From contig NZ_JAYWTM010000009.1 in assembly GCF_036016195.1 (NCBI RefSeq), positions 62,001-126,000 on the forward strand: a stretch of DNA of 64,000 nucleotides, written 5' to 3'. Numbering within the stretch: the stretch's first letter is position 1; each line of letters begins with the position of its first letter. The notes beneath the pieces were generated by a model. The model was not told the origin of the DNA, did not search any database, and worked only from the letters and a program-made list of their open reading frames with translations. Shown here in pieces: positions 44,601-53,068 of this stretch. This stretch comes from Brenneria populi (GTDB taxonomy: Bacteria; Pseudomonadota; Gammaproteobacteria; Enterobacterales; Enterobacteriaceae). Position numbers and translations under genes: made by a program.

Positions 44601-45218
44601 CACATTGCCGGGATAGCGCCGATCCAGCGCCGCCAGTTGGTCAATGGCCGTCGGCTCCTGGTCGGGCAAGCGCGCCACCAGTCGCCAGTATTCAACGGCA
44701 AGCTCAATCGTGGGCGGTTCGCCGTGAAATAGCTCGTCGTACTGCACCCTGGCTTCGGCGTAACGGCCCGCGGTTGACAGCAGACGCGCCTGCTGGAGTT
44801 TTTGCCGCATCTCTTGCCGCGTCAGCGCCAGATTCATTTCAGCCTGACGATAAAAGGGCGAATCCGGCGCGAGCGCTTTCAGTTTTTCCAACTGTTGGCG
44901 CGCCAGCGTTTGATCGCCCTGACGCAGCGCCAGGCGGATCCGCGCGGCTAGAATCTCCGGATTATTCGGGTCGATCAGCTCCAGGCGATAAAGCGACTGG
45001 CGCACCAGATCGTCTTTGTAGCGGGCCTCGCCCAGGCGGATCTGCTCTATCAGAAACTGTTTCGGCGATACCGCTTCCGCCCCGCGCGCCGCCGGAACCG
45101 CCGCCAGATAAAAAGGCAGCAGGGCGGCGCAGAGGCCGACGAAAGCGCCGGCCGAAATCCGCGGGCGCCGCCGCGCCGCGCCCTGGATGAACGCCTTCAG
45201 CTCGCTCATCGCCATCAC
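41649..45218 (-). CDS. bcsC: Cellulose synthase subunit BcsC (TPR and outer-membrane pore)
   Basis: BcsC carries cellulose through periplasm and outer membrane. The 1189-residue product has an N-terminal signal sequence, about 19 TPR-like repeats to residue 800 (SLYRLELIDPNNPEILAARIRLALRQGD is the first), and a C-terminal barrel from about residue 830 ending in LTPYADFK, collinear with E. coli BcsC. The start is GTG at 45218 overlapping the bcsB stop by four bases, or ATG at 45215. In E. coli bcsZ lies between bcsB and bcsC; here the two genes overlap and bcsZ is absent. Confidence 0.95.
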   Translation of the reverse strand: MMAMSELKAFIQGAARRRPRISAGAFVGLCAALLPFYLAAVPAARGAEAVSPKQFLIEQIRLGEARYKDDLVRQSLYRLELIDPNNPEILAARIRLALRQGDQTLARQQLEKLKALAPDSPFYRQAEMNLALTRQEMRQKLQQARLLSTAGRYAEARVQYDELFHGEPPTIELAVEYWRLVARLPDQEPTAIDQLAALDRRYPGNVSLRVMLARLLFSQHRNEQAYGVLQQLATDPAGVGPASSLWLEIVGRMDVTPQSLESLKRYMTVFGEGNQAEAGRRMLNQQLAMLADPAYQARLSGLNKIGRGDSGGAVISELNKALAAAPNDPELIGAIGVAYLRAGDREKALSQFQLALKADVNRLNAEKWETLIKSTRYWQILNEGDRALKANNLMLAQLKYNQARQWNSTDAFALIGLGDVAVAAKNDAAAETAYRQALRLAPNNASALRGLVNIHLRQSPENALAYINGLPRGQQNRLRETLNALQRDIIKQRADQFFERQQWAQAADQYSQARQLDPDDIWMAYRYALTLRRLGQTEQADSLLQGMAAQLPADAEKSYAYALYLSSTDRDAQALAYLNTLPAGQWNGNMRELAQRLTLQQALAQAQAMRDAGDEPGAVAYLRGLPADPRIDLELADWALARGEYDDALAAYQRVNAREPQNADARLGEVEAFIAQGRLDEARQRLRQPAAQAGKTDNSLNDRRRIANAWLALGDTEQAETLFQRLRIDARQEAPGQNQALVYRDAARFERWRLRPLQAQQDYRQAMASSGIAPALPLDNDAYTRLTRNNPADNWLQRSVRAEAAETYRQQDINVTLDHDYWQSSGTPGISDLKAHDTMLQVDMPWHNGRAFFRTDTIRMNAGSFALNKNGVNDARFGACADLLCRGRSPQRATGTSVAAGWKNDRWEADVGTTPIGFEVVDIVGGVSYSDKWRNIGWTATASRRPISSSLLAFGGVKHPLTVNAKEDANHPGITWGGVRANGAALGLSYDRGQEHGVWSNFSAHQLSGKNVADNYRIRAMGGYYYKIVNQDNRRVTVGLNNMWMHYQKDLSGYSFGQGGYYSPQRYFSVGVPVNYRQRTENWSWELGGSVSWSRSSTKSQRRYPLSGALGSPDPVDPGGGSHGIGYTVQAAIERRLSSHWTLGVGVDIQQAKDYTPSHGMIYLRYSASGWQGDLDSPPQPLTPYADFK

Positions 45219-47509
45219 TCTTCTTCGTCAGGCGAGAGGCGGCGACGGCTGATGATCTTCAGCGCGCGCCACAACAGCCAGGCGATGACGATCACCGTCA
45301 GCGTGGAAATGGTCGCCAGCAGCACCGGATGCGTCGCCAGCGCGTGCCAGATACGCTCCCACCAGGGCAGATGGCCGACATAATACACCTCGCCCACGCG
45401 TAAACTGTTAACGCCGGAGTCGCGGATAACCGCCGCCGAGCCGAATATGGCGGCGCGCTTGGCGTCATCGGTCAACGCATCATTCAGCAGCGCGTAACCC
45501 TGCGGGCCGTCCGCCAGCAGCGCGACGATGCTGCGCTGGTGGTGATAGGGCGACTGGATACCGATGATGGCGGACATCGGCGCCGCGGCGCTGATGGTCG
45601 TTTTGGCGTCCGGTTTGGCGTCGTCATCCCGCGCGCCGCTATCCGCTATCGCGGTCTGTCGGGCCGGCTGTTTTACCCAGCTTTGGGCCGCATCCACCAA
45701 CAGGTTGATTTTTTCATCATCCCGCAGCGCCGGCGGGATCCGTCCGATCATCAGAATATCCCTGTCCTGCTCGGCGGCCTGCGCCCAGTCGTCGCTTAAC
45801 TGCACGGCTGTCGCCGGGTAGCCGGTGCGCGCGCCGATGCTTCCCAAGGCGTTCAGCAACGTGCCGACCTGCGAAGGCGTCGGCTGTTTATCGATCAGCA
45901 CCAGCGTTTGCGACAGGTCGGCCAGCCGGCTGAAAGGGTAGCCCGCGCTGGTAAAGACCTGCAGGTCGGGCATGGCGATAAAGTGGCGGTAGCCGGCGAA
46001 GTTGACGGTTGAGCCGCCGTCGATCGCCGCATGGTTGACGACGGGGGTATAGGTTTCGCACCGTCCCTCGGCGCCGCTGGCAAGCAGCGTGGTGTAGTTG
46101 AAATCAAAACGCAGCTGGTTGGTGGTGCCCAGTTTTAACGCCGGGATCGTCAGGTTCTTATCCGCATCCCATAACCCCTGCGTCAAAGGCAGACGCAGCA
46201 GCAGCGAATCCTGATCGTGCTCCGGCACCAGAGAGAACGCCTGCACAAACTGGTTGTTCAGACGCACGCTCAGGCGCGAACCGTCTTTAAGCTGCGGCGC
46301 GGTGTAGCGATATTTCAGCTTCATATCGATGCCCTGGCTGCGGATCAGGAAGAGATCGGGCGGCAGGTTCAGGTTCAGCGCGATAGGATAGGGCACGGTG
46401 CCGCTGGTTTGGAACTGTCCCTCATATTGCTGAAGTTCGGCAAAGGTCATCGGACGGTCGGTTCGCACCCAGTTCGGCGCGTCGTAAGGCTGCCGGGGCG
46501 CCAACTGCTCGACTTTATCCACGGTGAGGCTTGAGCCGCGGAATAGAATGTTGCCTTGCACGATGCCTTTCACCGCGGTGATCAGGTCGTTGTCATCCCG
46601 GCCTTGCACCAGCAGCAGCTTGACATAGGGCGTATCCGGATGGTCGATCATGGAAACGGTCGGTCCGCCGACCGGCGGCATATCGCGCAGGAAGTCCGGG
46701 CGCTGCGCGTTGGTGGCGAACACGATGGCGTGGCGGTTCGGCAACTGATTAAACAGCGCCGGGAATGATTGCCCGCGCCACTGCGCCTTGCTGCCGAACC
46801 AGGAGGCCAGGATCGCCGCCGCGCGCTGCTGCGCCGCATCCGGCTGGCGGCCGAACACCATCGGCAGCGTCAGCGGCCGGCTGTCTCGGCTGTCAAAAAA
46901 GGGCACCGGGAAAGGCGAAAGCTCATTTTTCAGCGGCAGTGCCTGGAACTGTAAGTCGAGCGAGCTTGATTTGCTCACGTCCAGCCACAGGGTGGTGCTG
47001 GCCGGGCTTTCGCAAATGTTGCGGTAGTGGCCGATAAACTCCAGCCGCACCCGGTTGAAGTCGCTGATGTAACGCGGGTCGATCGGCATCTGGACGCGGT
47101 TGGGTTTGCCTAACTGCTCCTGCGTGATGCTGGTTACCCCCATCAGTTCGTCATTGAGATAGACCTTGACGTGAGACTCTATCGGCGTCAGCGACGGCGA
47201 GGGCGTGAACTCCAGATTGAGCGTCGCCTGAGTGACGACTTCATCGCCGCGTACGCCGAATTCGATTTGCCCGTTCGGGTTGGTGCCGCGCAGGGAAAAG
47301 GTGCCGGGCGCGGGGGCGATCTGCGCGAACTTCAGCTTCACGTCGCGTACCGGCGCCGGGGTTTCTTGCGGTGTCGCGGGCGCGGTAGGCGCGGTAATGG
47401 ACGTCGTAGGCTGAGAAAGGGTCTCGGTGGTCGGCGTCATGGCGGCCTGAGACAACGAGCTGATGCCTAAAGCGAATACGGTAAACCAGGTTGTTTTTTT
47501 CGTCATCAT
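45215..47509 (-). CDS. bcsB: Cellulose synthase regulatory subunit BcsB
   Basis: BcsB is the periplasmic, membrane-anchored partner of BcsA and guides the glucan. I start at the ATG at 47509 (MMTKKTTWFTVFALGISSLSQA), giving 764 residues with a signal peptide; a TTG further up (47533) is unlikely. Carbohydrate-binding and flavodoxin-like repeats are present (DVKLKFAQIAPAPGTFSLRG; IPVDPRYISDFNRVRLEFIGHY-type). The C-terminal TM anchor is near VLLATISTLTVIVIAWLLWRAL. It lies 92 bases after bcsA and overlaps bcsC. Confidence 0.94.
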   Translation of the reverse strand: MMTKKTTWFTVFALGISSLSQAAMTPTTETLSQPTTSITAPTAPATPQETPAPVRDVKLKFAQIAPAPGTFSLRGTNPNGQIEFGVRGDEVVTQATLNLEFTPSPSLTPIESHVKVYLNDELMGVTSITQEQLGKPNRVQMPIDPRYISDFNRVRLEFIGHYRNICESPASTTLWLDVSKSSSLDLQFQALPLKNELSPFPVPFFDSRDSRPLTLPMVFGRQPDAAQQRAAAILASWFGSKAQWRGQSFPALFNQLPNRHAIVFATNAQRPDFLRDMPPVGGPTVSMIDHPDTPYVKLLLVQGRDDNDLITAVKGIVQGNILFRGSSLTVDKVEQLAPRQPYDAPNWVRTDRPMTFAELQQYEGQFQTSGTVPYPIALNLNLPPDLFLIRSQGIDMKLKYRYTAPQLKDGSRLSVRLNNQFVQAFSLVPEHDQDSLLLRLPLTQGLWDADKNLTIPALKLGTTNQLRFDFNYTTLLASGAEGRCETYTPVVNHAAIDGGSTVNFAGYRHFIAMPDLQVFTSAGYPFSRLADLSQTLVLIDKQPTPSQVGTLLNALGSIGARTGYPATAVQLSDDWAQAAEQDRDILMIGRIPPALRDDEKINLLVDAAQSWVKQPARQTAIADSGARDDDAKPDAKTTISAAAPMSAIIGIQSPYHHQRSIVALLADGPQGYALLNDALTDDAKRAAIFGSAAVIRDSGVNSLRVGEVYYVGHLPWWERIWHALATHPVLLATISTLTVIVIAWLLWRALKIISRRRLSPDEEE

Positions 47510-47601
47510 GTCATCATCAATATTAAAAGCCAATCTCGCCGTAGCGGAAAGAAATACGCGTTACGGCCTTGGGGTTAAAGTCAGTATTTCTGGCGGATGC
47601 C

Positions 47602-50193
47602 TTATGCCGGACTTTTTCCCACATAGCGTGGAATAAACGACAGCAGCCAGCTAATCAGGGTGGTAAACCCAACAATGACGCTGCGAATAACCGGCGGCGC
47701 GTAATCCGCCATGCGTAAGTAACCGCGGAAGCCCAGCATCAGTACATCGCGCAGGCTTTCGAGCGGTTTGTCTTCCGGTACGTTGTCCTGCCATAGCGCC
47801 CAGGTATCCGCCCGGGCGAAGGTACACTGAATAAAATCAATATGCTGCCGGGTGGTCAGATCCTTCATGCGCAAACCGATTTTATTGCCGAAGACTCGGG
47901 TAACCTGAAAAGGAAAGGCGTACTCCTGCTGGCCGCGATGTAATAGCAGGGAGATGTTGTCCCCTTCCCGCAGCAGTTCGGGCTGGCGTATTTCTATTCC
48001 CACGCCGCCGTCTGAATAGTCGTTCATGATGCAGGAAAAGAGGTGGCCGTCGGCGCAGAGCACCGCGGCGCGCATCGACATTTCCACCCGATGGGCCTGC
48101 CGCACCTGTTTGGTTTCCACGGCGACCGCCACGGCCCCGCCGAGGATCGTCATGTTATAGCCGACCCACAGCAGGCTGATGATCACGGTCATAATCTCTT
48201 CGGGCGCGCCGTAGTATAGCCGCCATATTCCGGCCGCCAGCCCGGCGATATTCAACAGCACCAGAATCAGGTACGGCCGGGTAATCAGCCAGTCGACGTG
48301 CTGCTTTTCGACCAGGCCCCCTTTGGCGGTGACGTTGAATTTGCCTTTATGCGGGTTAAGCAGCGCCACGGTCGTGGGCCTGGCGATGTACCACGCCAGC
48401 ACGGTTTCATAGATTTCGCTCCAGAAAGAGTGGCGGTAGCGCCCCTGGATGCGGGAGTTCGTCAGGCTGGCGTGAACCATATGCGGGAGAACGTACAAAA
48501 CGATGGCCAGCGCCGGGGCGAAAATAATATAGGCGTGCAGCAGCAGAAAGGCCAACGGCGCGGTAAGGAAGATCAGGCGCGGAATGCCCGATAAAAAGTG
48601 CAGCATGGCGTTGGCGTAACACAGCCGCTGCCCCAGCCTCAGCCCTTTGCCGAACAGGGGGTTATCCAGCCGGAAGATTTGCGCCATCCCTCTGGCCCAG
48701 CGGATGCGCTGCCCGATATGCGCCGACAGGCTTTCCGTCGCCAGGCCGGCCGCCTGCGGAATACGGATATAGGCGGAGGAGTAGCCGAGCCGGTGCAGAC
48801 GCAGCGAAGTGTGGGCGTCTTCGGTGACGGTTTCAACGGCGATGCCGTTGATTTCATCCAGCGGCTTACGGCGCAGAATGGCGCATGAGCCGCAGAAGAA
48901 GGTGGCGTCCCACATGTCGTTGCCGTCCTGCACCAGGCCGTAGAACAGCGTTCCTTCGTTGGGGGTGCGGCGAAAACGGCCGAGGTTGCGCTCGAAGGGA
49001 TCTGGGGAGAAAAAGTGGTGGGGCGTTTGCAGCATCGCCAGCTTTTTATCTTTAAAGAACCAGCCCATCGTCAATTGCAGGAATGAGCGCGTGGGAATAT
49101 GGTCGCAGTCGAAAATGGCGACGAATTCGCCTTTCGCCTGTTTTAGCGCGTGATTGATGTTCCCGGCTTTCGCGTGTTCATGCGTGGCGCGGGCGATATA
49201 ATTTACCCCGACGTCCGCGGCGAACGCTTTGAAGTCGGCTCGGCCGCCGTCGTCGAGGATGTAGATATTCAGTTTGTCCTGCGGCCAGTCCATGCCCAAC
49301 GCGGCATAGACCGTCGGTCTGACTATCTCCAGCGGTTCGTTATAGGTCGGGATGAACAGGTCCACCGTCGGCCACGTCTCGATTTCGGCGGGCAAGGAGA
49401 TCGGATGGCGGTTAAGCGGCCAGATAGTCTGAAAGTAGCCCAGCACCAGCACGGCCCAGGAATAGGTCTCCGCCGCCAGCAGCAGCAAACCGCAGACCAG
49501 GCTGAGCCGGTCGTCCCAGTTGAGCGTCGCGGTATAGCGCCACCACAAATACCGGCAGGAGATGGTGAAGGAGAGGGCGATCATCATCAGCGTCGGCATG
49601 CGTCCCGGAATACGGCGGAAAACCATCGCCATGCTCCAGAGCAGCAGCATAAAAATAAACTGCGATAACAGTTCAAACGGCTGGGTGATGCATAACAGCG
49701 CCAGCGCGGCGCAGATCAGGCTGAGGAGGGTAACCCACAGCGTTTGCCAGCCTTTTTCCTTGCGGGGGTCGGCGTCGCGCGTCGCGCTGCGGTCGGCGTT
49801 AGCCGCCGAGCGCATAAAGTAGCGGGAAAGGTTTTGCAGGCCGTCAAAATAGCGCTGCCGCCAGCGCGCCAGCCGGGAAAAATAGTTTTTGCGCGGCGTC
49901 GGCGTCCGACCGTTCCTGACGATCAGCAGCCATAGTCCTTGCACCAGATAGCGCAGAATGTCGGCCGGGCGCGGGCGCCGGGGAGAGATATGCGGAAACC
50001 AGTGGCGGTGGTTTTTGCGAACCTGTCGCCAGCCGGCGGATTCCAGCCGTAGAAAAGTCCAGCCGACTATAACCAGAAAGGCCGTCAGATAGGCGGCAAA
50101 CACGGAGGATCCCCGGCGGCGATAGCCGAGGTAGCGTTGCCGCACCGCCTGATAAGCCTGCGGCATGAGGAAGAAGCGCAATATCCGGTTCAT
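47602..50193 (-). CDS. bcsA: Cellulose synthase catalytic subunit BcsA (UDP-forming)
   Basis: BcsA polymerises UDP-glucose into beta-1,4-glucan and extrudes it across the inner membrane. The 863-residue GT2 enzyme has DDGG (residues 314-317), DCD (362-364), TED (457-459) and QRIRW (495-499), flanked by TM helices. A C-terminal PilZ domain carries RQAHR and DYSDGG, the c-di-GMP-binding motifs. All catalytic and regulatory residues are intact. Its ATG overlaps the bcsQ stop (ATGA), and it precedes bcsB. Confidence 0.97.
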   Translation of the reverse strand: MNRILRFFLMPQAYQAVRQRYLGYRRRGSSVFAAYLTAFLVIVGWTFLRLESAGWRQVRKNHRHWFPHISPRRPRPADILRYLVQGLWLLIVRNGRTPTPRKNYFSRLARWRQRYFDGLQNLSRYFMRSAANADRSATRDADPRKEKGWQTLWVTLLSLICAALALLCITQPFELLSQFIFMLLLWSMAMVFRRIPGRMPTLMMIALSFTISCRYLWWRYTATLNWDDRLSLVCGLLLLAAETYSWAVLVLGYFQTIWPLNRHPISLPAEIETWPTVDLFIPTYNEPLEIVRPTVYAALGMDWPQDKLNIYILDDGGRADFKAFAADVGVNYIARATHEHAKAGNINHALKQAKGEFVAIFDCDHIPTRSFLQLTMGWFFKDKKLAMLQTPHHFFSPDPFERNLGRFRRTPNEGTLFYGLVQDGNDMWDATFFCGSCAILRRKPLDEINGIAVETVTEDAHTSLRLHRLGYSSAYIRIPQAAGLATESLSAHIGQRIRWARGMAQIFRLDNPLFGKGLRLGQRLCYANAMLHFLSGIPRLIFLTAPLAFLLLHAYIIFAPALAIVLYVLPHMVHASLTNSRIQGRYRHSFWSEIYETVLAWYIARPTTVALLNPHKGKFNVTAKGGLVEKQHVDWLITRPYLILVLLNIAGLAAGIWRLYYGAPEEIMTVIISLLWVGYNMTILGGAVAVAVETKQVRQAHRVEMSMRAAVLCADGHLFSCIMNDYSDGGVGIEIRQPELLREGDNISLLLHRGQQEYAFPFQVTRVFGNKIGLRMKDLTTRQHIDFIQCTFARADTWALWQDNVPEDKPLESLRDVLMLGFRGYLRMADYAPPVIRSVIVGFTTLISWLLSFIPRYVGKSPA

Positions 50194-50927
50194 ACCGTCT
50201 CTTTGGTTAGATTAATCAGGCACCAGTTGGCCAGCGTGACCAGCTCTTCCGCCGCGACGCTTTCCGGCCGATACTCGCCCAGCGGCTGTTTCGCCGCCAG
50301 CGATTCCGCCAGCGCTTCATCGCGGTGAATAAGCAGCGGCAGCAGACGCGACAGCGAATACAGCCATAGCTGATGCAAATCCTGCTGCACCGTGCTGATG
50401 GCGGAAAACTGGTTGACCAGAAAATAGCGCCGCTCCGGCAAAGCCTGCTGGTGTAGCCGCGCGTGGCAGTTCGCGTCCGGCGCGAGGAGCAGGAAAACGG
50501 CGTCCGCGGCGGCCAGCGCCTGACGGGTCAGCGGCGTGTTGTCCGCCGGCGCGTCGATCAGGATCCAGCGGTGTTTGCCGTGCGCGATAATCTGCGACAG
50601 GTTATCCCGCCAGTACGTCGGGGCGTGAACGCCCCGCTGCTGCAGCGCGTCGATCTCGGCTGGGTTGAGCCGGCCGAACGGCAGGAAATCGAGCCCGGGG
50701 GTATATTGCATCGCGCCTTGCTGCCAGCGCTCGCCGTCGGTTACCGCGCGGGCCCAGCCGCGTGATTGGGCAAACGCCATATTAAAATGCAGGCGCAACA
50801 GATTATCCGGCGAGACATCGACGCCAAGCACGCTTTCGCCTAACTGGCGCAACGCCCATGCCAGTCCCGCGGTGAGGGAGGTCGTACCCAGACCGCCGCG
50901 AATACCTTGCAATACGATTACCGGCAT
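50190..50927 (-). CDS. bcsQ: Cellulose biosynthesis protein BcsQ (ParA/MinD-like)
   Basis: The 245-residue product resembles E. coli BcsQ, a polar-localised factor needed for cellulose synthesis. The P-loop is the BcsQ-type deviant IRGGLGTTSLTAGLAWAL rather than the Lys-rich ParA form. Shared blocks include CHARLHQQALPERRYFLVN and LPLLIHRDEALAESLAAKQPLGEYR. It lies 2 bases after bcsR and overlaps bcsA by four bases. Confidence 0.94.
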   Translation of the reverse strand: MPVIVLQGIRGGLGTTSLTAGLAWALRQLGESVLGVDVSPDNLLRLHFNMAFAQSRGWARAVTDGERWQQGAMQYTPGLDFLPFGRLNPAEIDALQQRGVHAPTYWRDNLSQIIAHGKHRWILIDAPADNTPLTRQALAAADAVFLLLAPDANCHARLHQQALPERRYFLVNQFSAISTVQQDLHQLWLYSLSRLLPLLIHRDEALAESLAAKQPLGEYRPESVAAEELVTLANWCLINLTKETV

Positions 50928-50929
50928 CG

Positions 50930-51121
50930 TCAGCGGCTCCCCGTCGATTCTTTTAGTTCCGCCAGCAGAGGCCAGCGTTCCATCATCTGGGCCAAACGGG
51001 TTTGACGGGAGATGTCGATATAATTTATTTCGGGCAATGAAAAAGCCTGGCTCAATACACGAAAATCATCGTGCATCTCCGCATAGACGACAGTTTTTGA
51101 GGGCGCAATTTTATCATTCAT
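50930..51121 (-). CDS. bcsR: Cellulose biosynthesis protein BcsR
   Basis: I start at 51121 (MNDKIAPSKTVVYAEMHDDF), giving 63 residues, the size of E. coli BcsR. The conserved C-terminal block is LSQAFSLPEINYIDIS followed by RWPLLAEL. The frame is open to 51271, but the extension overlaps the divergent promoter region. BcsR works with BcsQ in assembling the BcsA/B complex. It is first in the minus-strand bcsRQABC operon. Confidence 0.9.
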   Translation of the reverse strand: MNDKIAPSKTVVYAEMHDDFRVLSQAFSLPEINYIDISRQTRLAQMMERWPLLAELKESTGSR

Positions 51122-51277
51122 TCCAGATCTCTGAGAGAACAGGCTTAATTGATGGAAACATAGTAATGATAGCGGGAAATAACAATTACATGGGATAATA
51201 AAGAACATCTTTATTTGTAATTGAGAGGTTGAGATCTCTAGGATTAGTGCTAGAGTCTTAAGCCCTATCATTATTCA

Positions 51278-52864
51278 ATGATAAACCATAACATCATTCT
51301 TGGAAAAGAAAATTATCATATGGCGCAGTCATTTTCATTAGGTATTCGAAAGCTTTGGCATGATCTCTCATTACTGCAATTGCCGGGGTTCTATTGGGTT
51401 AATATTGCACGTCAATCGGATGCGTCCTTATTTTTCCAACAAATAATCAATTCCCAGGATGCCGATGCTCGTGTAGCGTTAATATGCAGTGGCGAAAGCG
51501 ACGAAACACTGTTTAATTCATTATATTTAACCAAATTAGAACAATTCCCTTACTATGTTTTGCCGGAAAAGAAAGCGGCGCTATTTAGCCTTACTGACGA
51601 TCTGATGCGCGCATTAAAACCGAAGAAGCGATTATTAATCCTTTATGCGCCGGCCAGCCTTTGGGGGGATATTTCTCAGGAAAGCATGGCGCGTTGGATA
51701 ACGGAAACCGGAGAATGGCTGCAACGGCGGGAATGCACCTTAATTATTCTCAGCCATAGCGGCGGCGGCGATAAGCTTAAGAATATTCTTATTTCCCAGC
51801 ATCGCGCGTTATATGGTTTAGCCAGCCTGAATTGGCAGCAGGATCATGCGCAATATTTGGTCTCCTGGTGGAGTACGGAAAATGGCATGACGGCCAATCA
51901 GGTGCGGGGGCTGCAGCCCGAACCGGAGGGATGGCGGGTGATGGAGAGCCAGGAGTCGGCGCCGCCCCTTTTGCTGAATGACGAGCAACTCTATCTGGCG
52001 GAAAAAAGCGTCCTGGAAGGCGCGCCGGCGTTATCGGGCAACTGGCGGCTTTTTGCCGACAACGGCGCTCTGGCGGCGCGCGGTATGTCGTTCCATGCCG
52101 CGACCCTGATTTTTGCGCTGAATAAAATCGGTGAGGTGGACGATTTGGCCAGACAGATTCATCGTTTGCGCAGTCAGCGCGGCAAGGCGATGAAAATCGT
52201 GGTGCGCGAGATGAGCGCCTCCCTGCGATCCAGCGATGAACGCCTGCTGCTGGCGTGCGGCGCCAATATCATCGTGACCCATTCCGAACCGCTTTCCCGC
52301 TTTCTCTCCCGTCTTGAAAGCGTGCAGGGGCAGCACTTCACCAAACATGTTCCCACGGATATCGAGGAGATGCTGGTTATGATGCGGCCTTTACGGGTTA
52401 AAGGCTACCTGCCGCCGGAGCGGTTTGTTCAGTCCGTCAAGCATCTTATGAGCAATACGCTGATCCCGGAAGGAAGCAAAGGCCTGTTGGTGTCGCTGCA
52501 TCCGGTTGTCGGCCTGCTGGCTGAACAGGCGTTAACCATTTGCCATTTAAGACGTTTCGGCGACGTCGCGACCCTATCGCAAGGCCGCCTGTTTCTGTTT
52601 CTTTCCACCTGCCGTATAAATGAATTGGATACGGCACTGAAATCGATTTTCCCCTTACCGGTAAATGAAATATTTAGCCGTCGGGCGGTATGGTCGCAGG
52701 ATGTGCAAATTTTTTCCGAGATTAAGATATTATCGGAAAACCGGAAAGATGAAATAGTCCCCCTGGTTAATCATTATGTTCATGACAATAAGAATCAACC
52801 TGAACGGCGGGATGCGGCGGTACGGCGTCAGCCTACCGCTATTACTTTATTTACTGGCGACTAA
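51278..52864 (+). CDS. bcsE: c-di-GMP-binding cellulose regulator BcsE
   Basis: BcsE is a cytosolic GIL-domain protein that binds c-di-GMP and helps BcsA/BcsG function. The 528 residues align with E. coli BcsE throughout. The I-site RxGD is present as RFGD (Arg426-Asp429, CHLRRFGDVA), and SDERLLLACGANI, ESVQGQHF and NELDTALKSIFPLP are conserved. Start at 51278 or Met15 (51320); neither has a clear ribosome site. It is divergent from bcsR (156-198 bases) and heads bcsEFG. Confidence 0.94.
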   Translation: MINHNIILGKENYHMAQSFSLGIRKLWHDLSLLQLPGFYWVNIARQSDASLFFQQIINSQDADARVALICSGESDETLFNSLYLTKLEQFPYYVLPEKKAALFSLTDDLMRALKPKKRLLILYAPASLWGDISQESMARWITETGEWLQRRECTLIILSHSGGGDKLKNILISQHRALYGLASLNWQQDHAQYLVSWWSTENGMTANQVRGLQPEPEGWRVMESQESAPPLLLNDEQLYLAEKSVLEGAPALSGNWRLFADNGALAARGMSFHAATLIFALNKIGEVDDLARQIHRLRSQRGKAMKIVVREMSASLRSSDERLLLACGANIIVTHSEPLSRFLSRLESVQGQHFTKHVPTDIEEMLVMMRPLRVKGYLPPERFVQSVKHLMSNTLIPEGSKGLLVSLHPVVGLLAEQALTICHLRRFGDVATLSQGRLFLFLSTCRINELDTALKSIFPLPVNEIFSRRAVWSQDVQIFSEIKILSENRKDEIVPLVNHYVHDNKNQPERRDAAVRRQPTAITLFTGD

Positions 52865-52875
52865 AGAGAGAACGC

Positions 52876-53067
52876 ATGCTAAATCTGAGCGATATAGTTC
52901 AATTGCTATTATTGAGCGCAATAATATTTTTTACGCTTGGTTATGTTGCCCATGGTTATATTCACCGGTGGTTACAATATTGGAAAAATCGTTTGTTATC
53001 ACCGAGCTATCTGAAATCCGCAGGCATGTGGATGCGCGACGGTTCTCCATCGAAGATTAAGAAATAA
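52876..53067 (+). CDS. bcsF: Cellulose biosynthesis protein BcsF
   Basis: The 63-residue membrane protein has one TM (about residues 5-28, VQLLLLSAIIFFTLGYVAHG) and a basic tail ending SKIKK, the size and layout of E. coli BcsF. BcsF bridges BcsE and BcsG at the membrane. It lies 11 bases after bcsE and 1 base before bcsG. Confidence 0.92.
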   Translation: MLNLSDIVQLLLLSAIIFFTLGYVAHGYIHRWLQYWKNRLLSPSYLKSAGMWMRDGSPSKIKK

Positions 53068-53068
53068 A

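Noticed and set aside
50930..51271. Full 113-residue form of BcsR
   Set aside because: The first 50 residues overlap the bcsR/bcsE divergent promoter and are absent in BcsR proteins of about 62 residues.
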